From assembly GCA_029706075.1 (NCBI GenBank), contig JAINUG010000052.1, forward strand, positions 3,437,498 to 3,501,497: a stretch of 64,000 nucleotides of DNA, given 5' to 3'. The stretch comes from Aldrovandia affinis (lineage: Eukaryota > Chordata > Actinopteri > Notacanthiformes > Halosauridae). Below are positions 1-11,156 of the stretch, piece after piece. Within the stretch, counting starts at the first letter, position 1. Every line of letters starts with the position of its first letter. Made by a program: the position numbers and the translations under genes. The notes under the pieces are model-generated. The model had not been told where the DNA came from and made no database searches. It saw only the letters and a program-made list of their open reading frames with translations.

Positions 1-1979
1 AAAAAGTGAGATTTCTGGTTTATTAACAGACATAGTTCTGTTAAAAGAGGGAGGCATTTCTTAAGATTACAAACCTGTATATACAGAACATTTCAGAGTC
101 ATTTGTTCCTTTATAGGTGAAATGTTCTTTGTGTGAGGTGTAATCGCTGTCACGCTGTACTTATATACAGCATAGCCTACCATGACTATTGATTTGTTGT
201 TCTTGTGCTACTTTATAATCGTATGTACAATTTATTTGTGAATAGAAGATAAAAAATTTAACTTACACGATTAAGTGTAAATCTAGGAAAATTCACAAAT
301 ATTTAGCTGGGGACACAAAGTCTTTCGCCATATAGACAGCACAAAAAAAGGGAATTCTCCCTTTGCTCATCAAGTACTCAATTGACCAGTGAAAAAAGCC
401 CTCTCTACTAGAAAGTGTCTAGGGTTTGACATGTACAGTACCGAAGAGGAAGCAAAAACTAAAAAGGAGGTTTATCTTAGTCTGCAATCTTGGCTCTGGT
501 GTATTTAAGTAACGCATTTCTGCGGAACATACTTTCCCAAAATAATCCTTAAAACAATGCATTCTCAACTACGTTTGAATCCAAACAAATTTGAGTCCCC
601 CAGTTCCAAGCCAAGAGTGATGAATGTTGAATTTGGCAACAGTTTGGGGGCCGATATTCACGTGGGTAGCTGGTTCCAACCAAATAATTCTGACATTTCA
701 CACTGTACATCCAATCTAACCAGCTGTTTAAGAGTTGTCTTACCATCAAGGGATATTTAAAATTGTCACTGTCAAAGGAACACTCTTTGGCAGCGAGAGC
801 CAGCCCTTGAAGAATAGGAATGAAGATCTAAAGAGGAGGGGGGGGAAAAACATTTTTAGTTCAAAGGTGCACATAAAATTCCATTTCTGGTACAAAATGG
901 AACAAAGATTGAAGCAGACATGAAGGGAAATAATGTACATGTGAAGCTTGAAGCAGATGCGACTCACTGCTAATCTGTAGACCTAAAAACCATTTGCGGA
1001 AGAAATTGTGGTGCCACCAGTGCTTTGGGTTTCATGTAAATCTGCTATTCGATCCACTGGGTTTGTACTGAAACAGATTCAAGCTGCACATCTGCTTTGG
1101 TTTCAGGGTCTCTGAGGAGCATCGCGTTTTCACACGCAGCTTCCTTGTCTCCCAAACATCCTCACAATCACTCCTGGCACATTAGAAAATACAGTTTGGC
1201 CTCCTAATTGCTATAGCAGAACATGCCGATTTAAGAGATCAATGCTTCCAGTCTACATACAGCACCTCAACACCTTCAACAGAAAAATCTGTTATAAGAC
1301 TAAAGACAAAGAGAATTTGCTTTTATAATCATTTCTATAATACTCTATAATTGAACCTACTATGTGAGTACAGATGGACTATAGTAAGTAGAGTACCCAT
1401 TCATTTCAAAATGAGAAAAACTCTGCAAAGCTTCTACTGTATATATTAAAGGACGTCTCCTGGTAGAATCAAGGATTAATTAACAACATGGGCATGAAAT
1501 TAATTAGCCTCATGGGATGCCGGGACCTGATATTTCATGAAAGCTGGAGAAAGAAGCGTATGTGTTCTTGACTCCTCTTGTCCCATGTCATATGAAATTA
1601 AAAAAATACTTTTTTTTCCATAAATGGACAGTGACAAATCTCAACGATTCTCAACCAAGATCTTTTTTGGTTGCCGTAATTACTTTCTGCCAACTATTTG
1701 TGGTAGGGCCAGAGTTATTTGTCAACAGGCCAACAATGACTTACCACATACCGCAGTTTCTTGCCCCTGAGTGTCTCCAAAAGGAATGGAATTCCTTCCG
1801 GCTGCACAGTCGGTTTGCAAGAGACAGAATGCTACCCTCCATCTCTCTACAAGCTTTGAATTAATCATGAAATACAGCATTACTCCAAAAACAGACATCT
1901 CAGCGTCTCTTGTTGCAGATTAACTCGAGGAGGGGATGCCTGCCCGTGTTTTTGAAGACTTATTTTTCCCAATCCTCAC
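1..1979 (-). other. UBE4B intron, no recognised feature
   Basis: AT-rich intronic sequence after the 1980-2094 exon. The open frames here are short, and none resembles a UBE4B exon or a transposase. I see no terminal repeats. Confidence 0.6.
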
Positions 1980-2094
1980 CTGCTTGAACACCTCTTCTTC
2001 CTGGTGAGTCATTCGCACCAGCTCCTGGATGAATCCGTAGGGCAGGTTTCTGCACAGCATGTAGGGGACCAGCAGGGACTGCTGCAGCAGGGAC
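1980..2094 (-). CDS. ube4b: UBE4B exon 11
   Basis: The exon reads [20 protein letters not shown] then [18 protein letters not shown] and matches [20 protein letters not shown] of the Ufd2 core. The acceptor GGTTCAG is at 2095 and the donor GTGAGG starts at 1979. Phase 2 in and phase 0 out; length 115 nt. This is the last UBE4B exon visible; the next exon (expected to begin [10 protein letters not shown]) was not found in 1-1979, so it should lie left of the window. Confidence 0.96.
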
Positions 2095-2243
2095 CTGAAC
2101 CAGACAGAGAGGAGATAGTGACAGTGAGACCAAAACCATCCTTTAATCTGGCTACAAATACAGGAGAGGTATATATGTTTGTTGTGTTGTTTCATTGTAT
2201 TAGACCACCAAACTGAAAACTTAAAGCCACATATAATAATATA

Positions 2244-3898
2244 CAGTCATGGCCAAAAATATTGCCACCCTTATATTTTATCTTAACATTATTTATCTTA
2301 TTTTTTTCAAATAATGCACCATTTCTAACAGAAAACTGTTGAAATTAAAACATATTTTTGTATCCACATATGTATTTATTTGGTTTGCAGTGGAACAAAA
2401 CAAAAAAGCTGAAAGAAATATTGAATCTTAGCTTATTCCACACAGAAATCCTAAAATGGCCTGGAAAATATTATTGGCACCTTCTAGAAGTTGTAAGACA
2501 TAATTGGATTTCAAGCAGGTGATTCTCCTTTAATTAGTTCTTGAACTCACCTGTGGTGAGTCACAGGTGCCTGCAATCTAATAACCACTCATTCAACCAG
2601 TTTGAATAGAGAAAAGTACTCATTCTGCTGTGTTGTGTCACTGTGTGTACCACACTGAGCATGGAGAAAAGAAAGAAAAGCAGAGAATTGTCTGAGGAGC
2701 TCAGACAGAAGATAGTAGCCAACATGGACAATCTCAAGGCTACAAGTCCATCTCCAGAGACCTTCATGTTCCTGTGTCCACCGTGCGTAATGTTATCCAA
2801 AAGTTTAAGGCCCATGTTAAGTAGCCAAACTCCCTAGACATGGCCGCAAGAGAAAAGTTGATCAAAGATTGCAGCAAAGGATTGTTCGAATGGTGGAGAA
2901 AGAAACTTGGACAACTGCAAAACAGATTCAAGCTGACCTTCAGACACAAGGTACAACAGTTTCAAGTGGCACCATCCGTCGCCAACTCAATGAAAAGGGA
3001 TTCTATGGTAGGAGACCGAAGGAGGACCCCACTGCTGAGAGTGCCATAAGAAAGCCTGGCTGGAGTTTGCCAAAGCACACCTGAACAAGCCAAAATCCTT
3101 CTGGGAGAATGCCCTGTGGAGAGTCCAAATTAGAGCTTTTTGGTAAATCCCATCAACTCTATGTTTACAGAAAACAAAATGAAGCCTTCAAAGAAAAAGA
3201 ACACTGTCTCAACAGTCAAACGGTGGTTCACTGATGTTTTGGGGTTACTTTGCTGCCTCTGGCACTGGGTGCCTTGAATCAGTGCATGGCATCATGAAAT
3301 CAGGAGATTACCAAGCTATTTTGGAGGGCAATATTCAACCAATCCTCAGAAAGCTGTGTCTTCGTCAAAGGTCATGGGTCTTCCAGCAGGACAATGACCC
3401 GAAACACACTTCAAAAAGCACCCAGGAATGGTTCAAAATAAAATGCTGGACTGTTCTGAAGTCACCAGTAATGAGTCCAGATCTAAATCCCATTGAACAC
3501 CTGTGGAGAGATCTGAAAACAGCAGTTGGGAAAAAGCACCCTTCAAATCGGAGAGAACTGGAGCAGTTTGCAAAAGAAGAGTGGACCAAACTGCCAGTAG
3601 AGAGGTGTAGGAATCTCATTAATGGCTATAGGAAGCGCTTGATTGCAGTCATTTTCTCCAAAGGCTGTGCTACTAAATATTACATCGAGGGTGTCAATAA
3701 TTTTGTCAATGCCATTTCTGTTTATTTTATGATTTAAATGGATATTTTCTGAATCAAAAACACATTTCTGTACTATTAACAGTGAAATAAAGAATTGTGG
3801 AGACCAAATACTTTTGTCAATTTCAACTTATTTTTTAGAAAATTTGTTTTTTAAAATATATAAACATGCAAGGGTGCCAATATTTTTGACCACGACGG
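2244..3898 (+). mobile_element. Tc1-like transposon, degenerate
   Basis: The element begins after TA with CAGTCATGGCCAAAAATATT and ends with the imperfect inverse (AATATTTTTGACCACGACGG). The ends share the CAAAAATATTGGCACCC core. It lies in the UBE4B intron between the exons at 1980-2094 and 4230-4330, opposite to the gene. The right-hand TA is no longer clean, so the end is approximate. Confidence 0.85.
2661..3737 (+). pseudogene. Tc1-like transposase, frameshifted
   Basis: The gene starts MEKRKKSRELSEELRQKIV, a paired-like helix-turn-helix N-terminus of Tc1 transposases. It then changes frame near 2730 and again between 3050 and 3234. The middle part has RIVRMVEKETWTTAKQIQAD. The last part (3234-3737) is open for 167 residues, with the second catalytic Asp in FQQDNDPKHTSKS and the Glu in [11 protein letters not shown], the DD34E signature. 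The first catalytic Asp region around 3110-3170 is out of frame. It cannot give an active enzyme without repair. Confidence 0.85.
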
Positions 3899-4229
3899 CA
3901 GAATATTTCCAACATCTTTCCTCATTTCAGAGGAAGGTTTTTTATAGCACTGCTGTTATATTAGTCCTTAAATACTTAGTTTTCACATTGTTTTACACAG
4001 CATAAAAAAAACCAAATTTGAGAGCATATATATTACTGTATTTTTACATGCATAAACCCACAAATTGTATAGGTACACATTTCCTTGTGTTTCATAACCC
4101 AGTTGAATGGAGTTAAACTGGGTTAAACTCCTGTACACCAGCTTGCAATCAATTCAACCTCTTTCAGACCAGTGAAGTCCGACCACTTGTGTCTGTTTGG
4201 AAGCCACAAACTGGCATGTGATTATTCAC
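3899..4229. other. UBE4B intron remainder
   Basis: AT-rich sequence between the Tc1 element and the exon at 4230; nothing recognised. Confidence 0.5.
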
Positions 4230-4330
4230 CTGGGCTGTGTGAGGGTGCCCTGCAGGACCAGAGCAGCATGGGAAATACACTGGGAGCGAATGTTGCTGAG
4301 CAACTGGCTGACACAAGGCTGGCTGCATAT
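4230..4330 (-). CDS. ube4b: UBE4B exon 10
   Basis: The exon reads [20 protein letters not shown] then [14 protein letters not shown], an almost unchanged match to [20 protein letters not shown] in UBE4B. The acceptor CCTTTCAG is at 4331 and the donor GTGAAT starts at 4229. Phase 0 in and phase 2 out; length 101 nt. It lies within the Ufd2 core. Confidence 0.96.
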
Positions 4331-4394
4331 CTGAAAGGGAAAGAAGATATTATTGGGATACACTCTCCAAGCTACTTTATTAGCCTCCATTCGG

Positions 4395-4640
4395 AATATC
4401 CCTGCAAAACAACAGAAACATATTTAATATTCTTTACTGTATTATCCTTCTTATTGGATACCACTGCAGTATTCTTTGCTGCTGTACTGAACACCCCTAC
4501 AAAACAACAGAAATGAATTTCAATGTTGTTATAGTTATCCTTCTGATTGTTCTTATTGAATACTGCTGCAACGAGCTATATACTGCACTTTATTTTATGT
4601 TTTATGTTCCTCCCATCCCTGCAATTCAACAGAAATAACC
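4395..4640. repeat. degenerate tandem repeat, about three units
   Basis: The short core CCCTGCAAAACAACAGAAA recurs in changed form at about 4401, 4493 and 4614. Each copy is followed by similar TTATCCTTCT and ATTGAATACTGC-type text, giving units of roughly 90-120 bp. It sits in the intron next to the 4230-4330 exon. The rest of 4640-5385 is AT-rich with nothing recognised. Confidence 0.5.
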
Positions 4641-5385
4641 CAAACATTTTCATATTGACCATGAACATGCTGCCTGCTAAATTCAATAACTGATATTACT
4701 GATGGCGACACACTGAAGTGGCATTTCAATATGTCCACAGATTATAGTAACCTTGTTTTTTAAACTCTTATGGCCTTATTATTGTACAACTGATTAATAG
4801 CGTGTATATGATTTATATTCCCCCCCCATTAATCGGCTTATTTTTAAAGTGAATTATATTGTACTCCTTGATTATTGATTGCATTTATATCAATAAGTTG
4901 TTAAACATATTATATAGGTACATATTTCCTTAAGAATCAGTGAATCAAATTAGCTTTCAACATTACAGCAACAGGTATGAGGAATGGCCTGGGTATTAAA
5001 GCACTTCTCAGAGTCAATAACTAATAATGAGAGAAAAATGCACCCTATGATTCTGGTAATTCATTCAACTACAAAGGCCCAAGTCACACAGATAACCTTT
5101 TTCCGGCTTATGACTGTGCACAGCAACGCTGGAAATGTCACACGTCCCTCGCGACACTTCAATTTTTAAGGGAAAGGCACTGAACATCCCCCATCAGCCC
5201 CCATGTCTTGTGAGTGAGAGGTCTTGCCCCAGCCGGGGGAAAACAAACATACGTGTTAAAACGAACGACAGCTTCCAGTTCTTTGAGATGAAGGCGGTGG
5301 AAATCTACTCTGCAATTTCATAGATCTTATAGATTGCAGAGTAGGGGGTTATAGAAGCAGAGTTGAGTTTTTGTATATTACTTAC

Positions 5386-5527
5386 CTTGGGAGCCTTCCT
5401 CTCCTCCATGCCCACACTGTCAAAGCGCTCGATGAGGTAGTTCAGCATTTCCGTTTCCTTGCACGCTTCGATGGTGAAGCGGTCGCTGCCTGAATCAGAG
5501 ACAACGCCCCCTCCAGACGCACCCAGG
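5386..5527 (-). CDS. ube4b: UBE4B exon 9, start of the Ufd2 core
   Basis: The exon reads [20 protein letters not shown] then [20 protein letters not shown] and EERKAPK. It matches [20 protein letters not shown] and [20 protein letters not shown] of UBE4B. The acceptor TCGTTACAG is at 5528 and the donor GTAAGT starts at 5385. Phase 2 in and phase 0 out; length 142 nt. The shift from variable to strongly conserved sequence at FTIEACKET marks the beginning of the Ufd2 core helical domain. Confidence 0.96.
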
Positions 5528-5744
5528 CTGTAACGACAAAGAAACTCATCTCACGCAAAAGAACAGGGGGAAACAACGAGAGATCCACTCTGTCCGACAC
5601 GGGGACTCTTTTCGCAACAGCACCACAAGACAAAAAAGCTATCAAATTACTCTTTCAGTTTTCCTAAAATAAATGTTCTGTTTTATAATGAAACAAAAGC
5701 AATACAAGAGCCACTTTTAGGGCAGCGGATAAAAACCACAATTA

Positions 5745-6158
5745 GGGCAGCGGATAGCGTAGCGGTCTAATGCACCGTATCTTGGCTGGTGCGATACAAG
5801 TGTGGCTGCGTATCAGGGACGCGGTTCGAAACACATCTTTGCTAGACCGGCCCTGGCCGTTAGCCCCGATCAGGAGCAGCATTTGGCTGTCCGCTCCTGA
5901 GGGAGGGGGGAGGGTGGTCGGCACAAACTCGCTGTGAAGCACGTAACGGTATCTCCAGAAAGGGGGTTGGTGAGTTCAGTCTCGAAGGAGGCGGAGCATC
6001 GCCGGCCTCAGAGAGTAGCTTGCCCCAAAGAGACGGGTGGGCGAGTTTGTGGGGGAGGGTTAATCAAAATAAATAGAGGGTATAATTGGCTTCCAAATTG
6101 GGGAGAAAAATGTGGGGGAATCTGAAACCAATTCTTTAAAAAGTTTTTAAAAAGACCC
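5745..6158 (+). mobile_element. tRNA-derived SINE, type I head
   Basis: The 5' end GGGCAGCGGATAGCGTAGCG carries an A-box-like motif (TAGCGTAGCGG), and GGTTCGAAAC further on is a B box. The body is GC-rich and ends in the tail block AATTGGCTTCCAAATTGGGG followed by an A-rich end. CAATTA at 5739-5744 and 6159-6164 is a short target duplication. The same head recurs at 48916 and 55022, and the same tail type at 41760. It lies in the intron upstream of the 5386-5527 exon. Confidence 0.85.
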
Positions 6159-6164
6159 CAATTA

Positions 6165-7715
6165 TTCCCGTCTGAAAAAGTGAAGTAAATAAATTAAGTA
6201 TCTCCCTGTAAATATCCAGTGTAGGAGTTTTTGGGTACACAAACAAAATAAGACAGACAGCACAGTGATCCTCATATTAGACTGATGGTAGGTTTAAAAA
6301 ACAAGGCCTGTTTTTTTTGTTTTTTTTTAAAGCAAATGGCAGATGAATGACTGAGACCAGAATTCTCAGAATGTTGAAAACAATACAAGTATGTTTATAA
6401 AAAGTATGTTTATTTGCATTGTTAGTGGTGGGGATTCCCAGGCAGGTGTGACCCTCAGTCACTGGTCAATAGCCACACTCCACAGCAAACCTCTGGCTCT
6501 AGCGGTTAGTCATGTTATTTCTCCGCAACATGCTTTCCATAGAACCTGCAGCAAATTAGGATAACCTTCCCCTCGGAACCTTATTTGCAGAGCAGATTTG
6601 GGGCACTCTTGGTTATCAAATCCTGGGGTTAATTACACAAGTCCCCAGGTTTAAGCTTGCTTTTGCTCTCAGCGTGAATTACACAAATCACCACGAGGTG
6701 CACTGGCCAAAAGCATTCTGTGGAATGACATACAATAATATCTGTGCTAACAATACATAATAATCACTGACTGTTTGGCTGCAGTGTAGGGGTGCAGGTA
6801 AGAATCTTCAAATAGTGTAATAAGGAAGCTCTACTGTATCTTTCTACAAGAGATTATCTGGATCATACTAGTAAAGCCACAAATGTATACCACTGTTTTT
6901 GTCACCGTATAGAGCACATTATCAGAGCACAAAAGATGTAACTGTATTCTCTAATGTACATCGCTCTCTCTCCATGATACTACAAGACCAAGTGCCCCCA
7001 TCCCATGAACTGACCAGGCTCTGCAATTCACGGGCCTTGGTCAGTTCAAGGGCATTGTCAATTTGGTCCAAATCTGAAATGCCTGTGTTTTGCACGGCAG
7101 AGGGTGTGAGAAAGAGACAGCATGCTACATCCAAGGCTTGAGTCAACAGGTTTGCATCACAAACACCTCAAATGGCCGAATAACTTACATGGATTACACA
7201 CTGGTTTACACACATGGTTTCACATACTATCAATTTCAGCTGCATATTTTCTGAATAACGGTCTGCTCAAAAAGTAATTGGTGTTCTATAACAGAACAGA
7301 CTTTAGAAGTAACTTCCCAAACTCTCAAAGGGTGACCCATGACCTTCTGATAAAATGGTGTCTTCGCTTCTTGCTGAAGTGAATCGGTTCAGCAAACCAT
7401 CCATAAGCATCCTAAAATCCTAGAATACTTAACCGATTACATAATTCAAATAATTCATATTTTATATCAGAACAGTAAGTTCCCCAACCCTGCTCACACA
7501 CTGACCCATGACCCTTCTGATAAAACGCTTTCTCCTTCCCACGTTCGAGCTGTAGCGATGGCAGCCTGGGCGGTAAAAGCAGTTAAGTTTGCCAAGTTTC
7601 AGAAACTAATGTTCACTGGGAGGGATGAGCCACGGCCAGGCCTAGGGAAGGTGTTAGTGGCCAGGCAGCACACTGGGGCATGCGCTCTACCAACACACGG
7701 GCACAACACAGGTAC
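6165..7715. other. UBE4B intron between exons 8 and 9
   Basis: Mostly unrecognised intronic sequence. The one structure I see is a diverged direct repeat of about 65-70 bp at 7290-7360 and 7468-7536, both containing GACCCATGACC followed by CTTCTGATAAAA. Confidence 0.5.
7290..7536. repeat. diverged direct repeat pair
   Basis: Copies at about 7290-7360 and 7468-7536 share AGAACAG, a TTCCC-AAC core, and GACCCATGACC-CTTCTGATAAAA. The spacing is about 178 bp. No known family recognised. Confidence 0.5.
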
Positions 7716-7778
7716 CTGGACCCGAATGTCACCCTAGAAAAATCCTCCTCCTCCTCCTCCTCGGGCTCTTCATCGCTG
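7716..7778 (-). CDS. ube4b: candidate UBE4B acidic microexon-like cassette (exon 8)
   Basis: A 63-nt open segment reads SDEEPEEEEEEDFSRVTFGS. It is preceded on the minus strand by a long pyrimidine tract (CCCTCTCCCTCCTCTTCTTT region) and an AG at 7779-7780 (an alternative AG lies 3 nt on, at 7776-7777). It ends at donor GTACCT (from 7715). Entry and exit are both phase 2, the same as its neighbours, so it can be included or skipped. I do not recall this peptide in the canonical human protein. UBE4B is known to have muscle- and neuron-enriched isoforms with extra exons, so an inserted acidic exon is plausible. It could instead be a chance GAG-rich stretch. Confidence 0.5.
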
Positions 7779-8810
7779 CTGTCCTCAGAGACGTCGGAGA
7801 GGGCAAAGAAGAGGAGGGAGAGGGGGTTGTCGTAGAAACTGGGCAGCGTGGGCAAGACGGGGAAAGAGGGAGGAAAGGAGGTGAAATGGAAAGGAAAGAA
7901 TGAAATGCATACTGAAAGGAAAACATGAACATGAACAGAAGCAGCATGAAAGGAGGACGTAGCGTGGAGGTGCCATGTTCTGACGCAAACCAAAACCCTA
8001 ATTACTGCCTTGGCATGTGGTGCATATGGCAGGTCATACACATTGGTGGTGATTGAAGAGACTTTTTGAGATCATGAGATGAAAAGTACTGTATAAATTC
8101 AATCCCTTATGATTAGTCATTGCATGTGTGACTTTAAAGCAAACTGCTGAGTGCAGCTTTCAAAGCACATGATAAAGAAAGTGGGCAGTTTTTCTCTATT
8201 GTTAAAGCCAACAAAGGGCTGAGTTTGTCTAATGTACCTCCTCCTCTTCCTGTCACCATTGCTTATGAACACGTGCCAATAGAGGTCCTGAAATGACTCA
8301 ACACCTATTTACATATATTTGAGATACGTACATGAAAACATGCAATACCGGCAGTGGAAAAACTGTGAAAGTTCTCAGTAAAAGCAACACATGCCTCATG
8401 CAAAATACAAGCAGAAACAAACAAACCGAACCGAAGCCACAGCTGCATTGGGTCACGACTGGGCTTACAATTTACCCTTCAAATGATGGATGGCCAGATG
8501 CACACATCACACTGCTCACTCAGGTGGAGAGAGGCCCCTGGCAGCTTGAGGGTACATGGCTCTGGTGTATGATTTCTGGCAACTGCATGGAGCGCGACTC
8601 GCGTCATTATTTGTGTCCTGCGGCTGCACTACAATAAAACCAAAAATAAATCCTGCCAAGGAAATGTTACATTGCTGTCATTTCTTTATACGTGTATTCA
8701 ACTGGGCCTGTGTATTGATATGTTTTTCCATGATACGATTCGCAGTACAATACAATGCAATATCCTCATACGCAACATGGTGCCCTACTTCATTGCCCAA
8801 TAAGCACAAA
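7779..8810. other. UBE4B intron, no recognised feature
   Basis: On the minus strand the part just above 7778 is a long C/T-rich tract feeding the acceptor of the 63-nt exon. The rest shows no exon-like or transposon sequence that I can name. Confidence 0.5.
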
Positions 8811-9080
8811 GGTCTCCCGAGTGGCGCGTCCAGCTAAACCACTAGTCCTTGTTGACGCCCCACAGTCCACAATCTAATCCTGAAGGTAGCGCCAACTATG
8901 GCTGGGAGCTCCCTCAGAAAGATTGGACATGGTGTGGGCCAGGGAGGGAAGATTTGGCAGGGATGCATGAGGAAGTCCTCGCGTCGATCAGGCACCTGTA
9001 GTCTGCCTGTGCTTAGCAGGTGGACTGCAAAGTGAAAATAAGCAGAAGTGGGCCTACAAATATGATTGGGAATTCAAAAT
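8811..9080 (+). mobile_element. probable old tRNA-derived SINE
   Basis: The segment starts GGTCTCCCGAGTGGCGCGTC, which resembles a tRNA-like A-box head. It runs through GC-richer text and ends CAAATATGATTGGGAATTCA, like the CAAAT-TGGG tails of the other SINEs here. The B box is worn and no target duplication is visible. It may be a different SINE family. Confidence 0.45.
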
Positions 9081-9454
9081 AACCGAAATGTTAGGGTTCT
9101 CATTTCAGCAAGAGGGTGGCTTTGAAGACTTTCATTTGTGTGGCGGAATACATTCCAACTGAGGCCGGCCTTTACCAAAGCAGAGCGCTGTATGTGCCTA
9201 GTGAGTGTGTTTGCGGTGACATCTGCATTTACTTGTTTAGGGATTTCAGGCTTTAGCTGATCGTCTTTGGTTAATACAAATCAAACCACAATGAAACAAC
9301 ACAAAACAGAAAAAACGAATACATTAGTTTGTAAATTCACTCACAAAAAGTGAAAAAGCTGAACAGGACACAGGATAGACTCCAGACAGAGAGAGTTAAA
9401 AGCATTAGTAGCTAGGTCTACACCACTGTGCAGATCACACAGGCTGGGCAGTAC

Positions 9455-9859
9455 CTATGGGGGATCCGGGTGGTTTGGGCGTTCCGTTGGGCCCCGGTGC
9501 CGGACGAGCCGGGGGTCAGGGGAATCAGCATTGTGGTGGGGCGGCGGAAGCGTGGGGAGCTGAAGGGGACGGGCTGAGGGCTGGAGGAGAGGCCCTGGGG
9601 GCTGGGGGGCACAGGGCCCGAGGAGCCCGACCTGGGACTGGGGACCGGGGAGGAGGAGGCCCCCCAGGGAGAGCTAACCGAGTAGGGGCGGTACCTCGGA
9701 GAGATGGGCAGCGGTGCAGACGTGGAGCTGGAGGAGAGCCGCGGGGTGGGAGGGCTGGGTGGGACAGGCTGAGAGAACGAGGGCACGGCAGGGTTCGACA
9801 GGAGAGATGGAGCACTGGCTGTGCTCAAAGCCTGCGGATGTGGACTGCATCCATACAGA
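9455..9859 (-). CDS. ube4b: UBE4B exon 7, large symmetric cassette exon
   Basis: The opening T completes Ser, followed by LYGCSPHPQALSTASAPSLL and much further on PISPRYRPYSVSSPWGASSS, which align with human SLYESSPAP and SSPRYRPYTVTHPWASS. The rest is a serine/proline-rich, GC-rich spacer that diverges freely. The acceptor TGTTTCCAG sits at 9860 and the donor GTACTG starts at 9454. Length is 405 nt, phase 2 in and phase 2 out, so skipping it keeps the frame. From family knowledge, a human UBE4B isoform lacks about 129 residues in this place, which fits this exon. It encodes a probably disordered linker between the N-terminal block and the Ufd2 core. Confidence 0.92.
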
Positions 9860-10989
9860 CTGGAAACAACAGCGCAGAACAGGGCTGATAAAACAACTGG
9901 TAGGCTCCCGAGTGGGTCATGTTAAAAATGTGGACACCAAAAGTATAGGCTAAGCTCTGTAGCAAATAGTTACAAATGGCTCCCAAATTTGCATTACGCA
10001 CAAACAGCAGTAAGAAAAGACCTAGCGCTAGCTCTCGTGTAGTACTGGGTTGCCTGTAGTGTGGAAAGTGGTCTCTATCTCACGGGTGAGGGCACATGCT
10101 TCAGCTGCTCCTAGAGCAGGTGGCAGTGGAACAGCGGGGACGTGAGAGGCAGAACTGGCAATTCTACATTTGTGAGGGGGGAAAAAAATCCTGAAAATTC
10201 CAAAATGCAAGCAGAAAAAAATTAACACCAAAGCCATTCAAATATGTAAAAAAGGACAAATAGGAGTACTTCTGTTGGTGAGAAGGTTGATGCTCAGCCC
10301 TATTACATTGTGGATGACTACTGAGCCAATATCGTAACTGCTGGCACTACAAAATAGCAGCAAAGTAGCGAACGCTGTTACTGTTAGACGTTTTGCTAAA
10401 TACTTGACAGGTACATTCATGAAACTGTCAGATGAGATTTTTTTCAAAAACTTTATGTTCCAACAGATTGCAATTGAAAAGCACATTTCAAGTCTTTTCA
10501 GGCAAGTTTTGACAAGTTACCGTAGCAGGTTCTCTGAAGACCAATGAATGATTTGATCCAAACCAAGTCAATCATCTTGAACTTGATTGACTAAATGTGT
10601 GAGTGTAGTCCTATGTCTGAAAATAATGTGTCTGTGTTCGTGTCTGTCTCCGAATAACAGGACTGGGAGTTTTTCTTCGAACAGTTATAATTCGTACAGA
10701 TGTCCTAATGACAGATGACAGAGGTATGTTGCCAGCTTTTCGGATTTTAACAAACAAAGGCTCTTACAAAGTTATATTAGCCATAATTTACTTTTAACAA
10801 ACAATTGTGCCAGCAGAAGCATTTCAATTATATGGATTATACCAAATTAAAAAACCTTTGCAATGGTGTCATAAAAACGACATTGAATGCACTTATTCTA
10901 GTGACTTCTTGCTTAAAGTGTGCGTAACTCTGTTACTTCCTCCTAATTTCCCATTTCCTGGCATATACCTCAATGTGTGCATCTATGTC
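9860..10989. other. UBE4B intron between exons 6 and 7
   Basis: No gene or transposon recognised. The intron ends, in transcript direction, at the TGTTTCCAG acceptor of the 405-nt exon and begins at the GC donor. Confidence 0.5.
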
Positions 10990-11130
10990 GGTGTGTGTGT
11001 GTGTGTGTGTAAATGTGTGTGTGCGCGTGTGTGTGTGTGTGTGTGTGTAAATGTGTGTGTGCGTGTATGTGTGTCAATGTGTGTGTGTGCACGTGCATGT
11101 AAATGTGTGTGTGTGTGTGTGTCTGTGTGA
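10990..11130. repeat. (TG)n / (CA)n microsatellite
   Basis: GT dinucleotide runs broken by AAATGT and GCGC. In the UBE4B transcript this reads as (CA)n and starts about 20 nt after the GC donor of exon 6. CA-rich RNA next to a donor is a known binding context for hnRNP L, which makes a role in exon choice possible. Confidence 0.95.
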
Positions 11131-11150
11131 GAGAGAGTGAAAGAGCTCAG

Positions 11151-11156
11151 ACTTGC
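11151..11156 (-). promoter_or_regulatory. GC-type 5' splice site of UBE4B exon 6
   Basis: On the minus strand the exon end AAG is followed by GCAAGT. GC donors in this strong context are known to be spliced by the major spliceosome and are often linked to regulated exons. The phase check across to 9859 supports it. A (CA)n tract in transcript sense starts about 20 nt downstream. Confidence 0.85.

Noticed and set aside
1562-1864. 100-codon plus-strand frame
   Set aside because: No recognised domain, no codon bias or splice context, and AT-rich intron surroundings.
7613-8041. 142-codon minus-strand frame containing the acidic stretch
   Set aside because: Only 7716-7778 has splice signals and matching phase. 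The rest is pyrimidine-tract translation (PSLPSF-type) and intron.
9457-9888. 143-codon plus-strand frame, Gly/Arg-rich
   Set aside because: It lies antisense to UBE4B exon 7 and is open only because of that exon's GC-rich, proline-rich code.
10807-11130. 107-codon plus-strand frame rich in Cys/Val
   Set aside because: It is mostly translation of the (TG)n microsatellite, giving repeated CV units.
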